From the NCBI GenBank assembly GCA_002898375.1, contig BEIN01000001.1, forward strand, positions 62,001 to 126,000: 64,000 bases of DNA, in the 5' to 3' direction. Of this stretch, positions 62,619-64,000 are shown in pieces; the stretch's first letter is position 1, and each line of letters opens with the position of its first letter. Position numbers and translations under genes: made by a program. Source of the stretch: a bacterium HR37. Lineage in GTDB: Bacteria; Desulfobacterota_D; UBA1144; Nemesobacterales; CSP1-2. The notes beneath the pieces were generated by a model, which was given only the letters and a program-made list of their open reading frames with translations, ran no database searches and was not told where the DNA came from.

Positions 62619-63017
62619 CTAGGGATTTACCCACAGGGACCTTCCTTCTCTGTCGTAAACGGTTATCAGCGGATTCTTCTCTTGAAGGACAACCAGTTCT
62701 ATACGTACTTTACCATTGCCATCATAGACCTGTATAACGGGGCTTCCGTCTGAATACATGCCCAGTCTTATGGCTTTTTGATTTCTTGTGTTAAACAAAG
62801 TTATATCTGGGCTTCCATCTGATAGTACACTTAGGGATATACGGGAATTACCGTTTTTATCTACTACCTGTATTTGGTTTGCTAGTATAGCTTTTTCATA
62901 CCTTACCGTTTCCTGGGCCTTTGTGGAACTATACCTAAAGGTATCTAACAATAAGGAGCCAATAACTCCTCCAGAAAGTGCTACAAAGAAAAGGATTTTA
63001 ATGCTTTGCTTTTTCAT
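62619..63017 (-). CDS. Exported or anchored protein with 23-residue beta repeats
   Basis: 132 residues from the ATG at 63017, which has AAGGAGG upstream; an in-frame start at 63056 does not. N-terminal helix (ILFFVALSGGVIGSLLL) anchors or exports it. Residues 49-132 are three full and one partial repeat of exactly 23 residues, of the form IxVxDxxGxxRIxLxVxSDGSPx. This suggests a short beta solenoid. Function unknown. Confidence 0.75.
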   Translation of the reverse strand: MKKQSIKILFFVALSGGVIGSLLLDTFRYSSTKAQETVRYEKAILANQIQVVDKNGNSRISLSVLSDGSPDITLFNTRNQKAIRLGMYSDGSPVIQVYDGNGKVRIELVVLQEKNPLITVYDREGRSLWVNP

Positions 63018-63061
63018 TTTGCCCTCCTTATCGGTTTTGTTACCATATTTTAACATCTGTG

Positions 63062-63090
63062 TTGAGGCTGTTTGAACAGGAATCTATGTA
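63062..63090 (+). promoter_or_regulatory. Possible promoter of the OmpA-family gene
   Basis: -35 TTGAGG (63062-63067), 17 bp spacer, -10 TATGTA (63085-63090). Transcription would begin near 63097-63100, beside an in-frame ATT codon (see findings). Confidence 0.35.
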
Positions 63091-63132
63091 TGTGGTAAGA
63101 TTACTGAAAAAAACAGAGGTTGGAATCCTGTT

Positions 63133-64000
63133 GTGGTAGGGTTTTTCGGTTTTCTTTTATTGGGTTCAGTGGGTTTTGTGATTTCGGAAAACTACCCGGT
63201 TGTTTTTGCCACACCACCTTCTGGAGAAATAGCTCCTCTGGTTGATGAGGTTAAGTTTAAAGATGTGTTTTTTGATTCCGGCAAATACGATATAAGGCCA
63301 GATGCGGAGGTTGTTCTTAAGGAAAACGTGGAGGTATTTAACGATGTACTAAAGAAGGTGCCGGATGCTATCCTGGTAATCGAAGGATACTCTGATATTA
63401 GGGGAGCCGATACATACAATCTTGAGCTTGCAAGGAAAAGAGCAAATGAGGTAAAGAAGTATCTTGTAATACTTGGGATAAGCAGGGAGAGAATAGAGAC
63501 TGTAGCCAAGGGGGAAACGGATAAATTTGCTGAAGGAATCACAGATGAGGCTTTTTCTCTTAACAGAAGAGTACATATTTCTTTGAGGTTACCCGAACAA
63601 TCCATTGTAAATCTGCCACCGTTATCTGCTACGGGTAAGGAGGGCTATGGCCAGAATTTACCTTCAGCATCGGATTTAAAGGATTTTATAGGGGTTGAGC
63701 TTAAGAGGTTTGCCCCAAAGTATATAACCTTTACTGTCCCTCTGGAAATGAAGGTTGGGGTTTTCAGCAGTGTTGAAACAATGGTTGCCAAAGACATAAT
63801 TGGTACAATACAGGATAAGCTTAAATCTTACAAAGAAGCTACGGTTAAACTGAATCCATTAATGGGTGCTTACCTTAAAGGAAATAACTACTATATTGAG
63901 GCTTTGACACAGGAGGAACAGGAAGTAGGGAACAGAGATGATACAACGTGGAAGTGGAGGGTTATGCCATTAAAGGCAGGAAATCAGTCGTTAATCCTTA
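63133..64000 (+). CDS. OmpA-family peptidoglycan-associated protein, 3' end cut by window
   Basis: Open to the window end, about 289 residues visible from a GTG at 63133. A hydrophobic anchor (VVGFFGFLLLGSVGFV), then the OmpA C-terminal domain: FKDVFFDSGKYDIRP, IEGYSDIRGADTYNLELARKRAN and NRRVHISLR, the peptidoglycan (DAP) contacts. A second domain follows from about residue 200 (YITFTVPLEMKVGVFSS...WKWRVMPLKAGNQSL) that resembles a beta-rich module in various bacterial signalling proteins. No ATG fits. Sequence upstream of the GTG (TEKNRGWNP) also looks coding, so the start is uncertain. Confidence 0.8.
   Translation, partial: MVGFFGFLLLGSVGFVISENYPVVFATPPSGEIAPLVDEVKFKDVFFDSGKYDIRPDAEVVLKENVEVFNDVLKKVPDAILVIEGYSDIRGADTYNLELARKRANEVKKYLVILGISRERIETVAKGETDKFAEGITDEAFSLNRRVHISLRLPEQSIVNLPPLSATGKEGYGQNLPSASDLKDFIGVELKRFAPKYITFTVPLEMKVGVFSSVETMVAKDIIGTIQDKLKSYKEATVKLNPLMGAYLKGNNYYIEALTQEEQEVGNRDDTTWKWRVMPLKAGNQSLIL

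Noticed and set aside
63087-63140. 17-codon ATG frame before the OmpA gene as a leader peptide
   Set aside because: It overlaps the likely N-terminus in another frame and has no ribosome site; could only matter if a frameshift is present.

Overview
The window is a gene-dense stretch (about 60 protein genes, one tmRNA, one tRNA) of a bacterial chromosome of moderate GC. The organism is Gram-negative: it has a coiled-coil outer-membrane porin, an MlaE/F/D lipid-transport set, an AMIN-type amidase and OmpA-like proteins. Arg is mostly AGA/AGG and Ile is often ATA, a bias common in thermophiles. TTG and GTG starts are frequent. I cannot assign a phylum from the sequence. No IS elements, prophage, CRISPR arrays or rRNA genes were seen.

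Layout. 1-4216: end of the spc/alpha ribosomal cluster (map, infA, rpmJ, rpsM, rpsK, rpsD, rpoA, rplQ). 4227-9745: a luciferase-like flavin oxidoreductase, a SRPBCC-epimerase fusion and pdxH, facing a metF-ubiE-SDR operon. 9930-13864: a probable iron-regulated flavin/porin cluster, with apbE and a porin each behind a TTGACA/TATTTT promoter and a Fur-like inverted repeat, then an FMN-binding lipo-/periplasmic-type protein and a His-containing membrane protein. 13868-18872 (minus): an ABC1 kinase, a SEC-C protein, an MFS transporter and a DJ-1/PfpI protein. 18994-26579: a ViaA-like VWA protein, alr, a WP-repeat envelope protein with MlaE/F/D, LysM and dtd. 26639-33314 (minus): a membrane-lipid cluster of a tetraether-synthase-like radical SAM enzyme, a diacylglycerol-kinase-family protein, a membrane glycosyltransferase and an acyl-ligase/ACP/acyltransferase fusion. 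33445-39412: smpB, ssrA, rph, rdgB, pyrG and an RNB exoribonuclease. 39418-45494: moeA, GAF-ptsP, a site-2 protease and citrate synthase. 45794-50505: the prkA-yeaH-spoVR stress operon. 50509-62292: yicC, DUF4416, a 14-residue-repeat protein, an M23 peptidase, rlmB, ligA, polX, an amidase, an MBL hydrolase and apgM. 62352-64000: tRNA-Leu(GAG), a possible 28-residue membrane peptide, a 23-residue-repeat protein and a truncated OmpA-family gene.

The two regions most worth following are the flavin/porin cluster, which looks like a Fur-controlled envelope redox or iron-uptake system, and the lipid cluster, which suggests membrane-spanning or otherwise modified glycolipids. Two genome-wide habits also stand out. 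Several genes without a Shine-Dalgarno have a -10 box 6-12 nt before the start codon, suggesting leaderless transcription. Convergent genes are packed with 3-9 bp gaps or overlapping stops.
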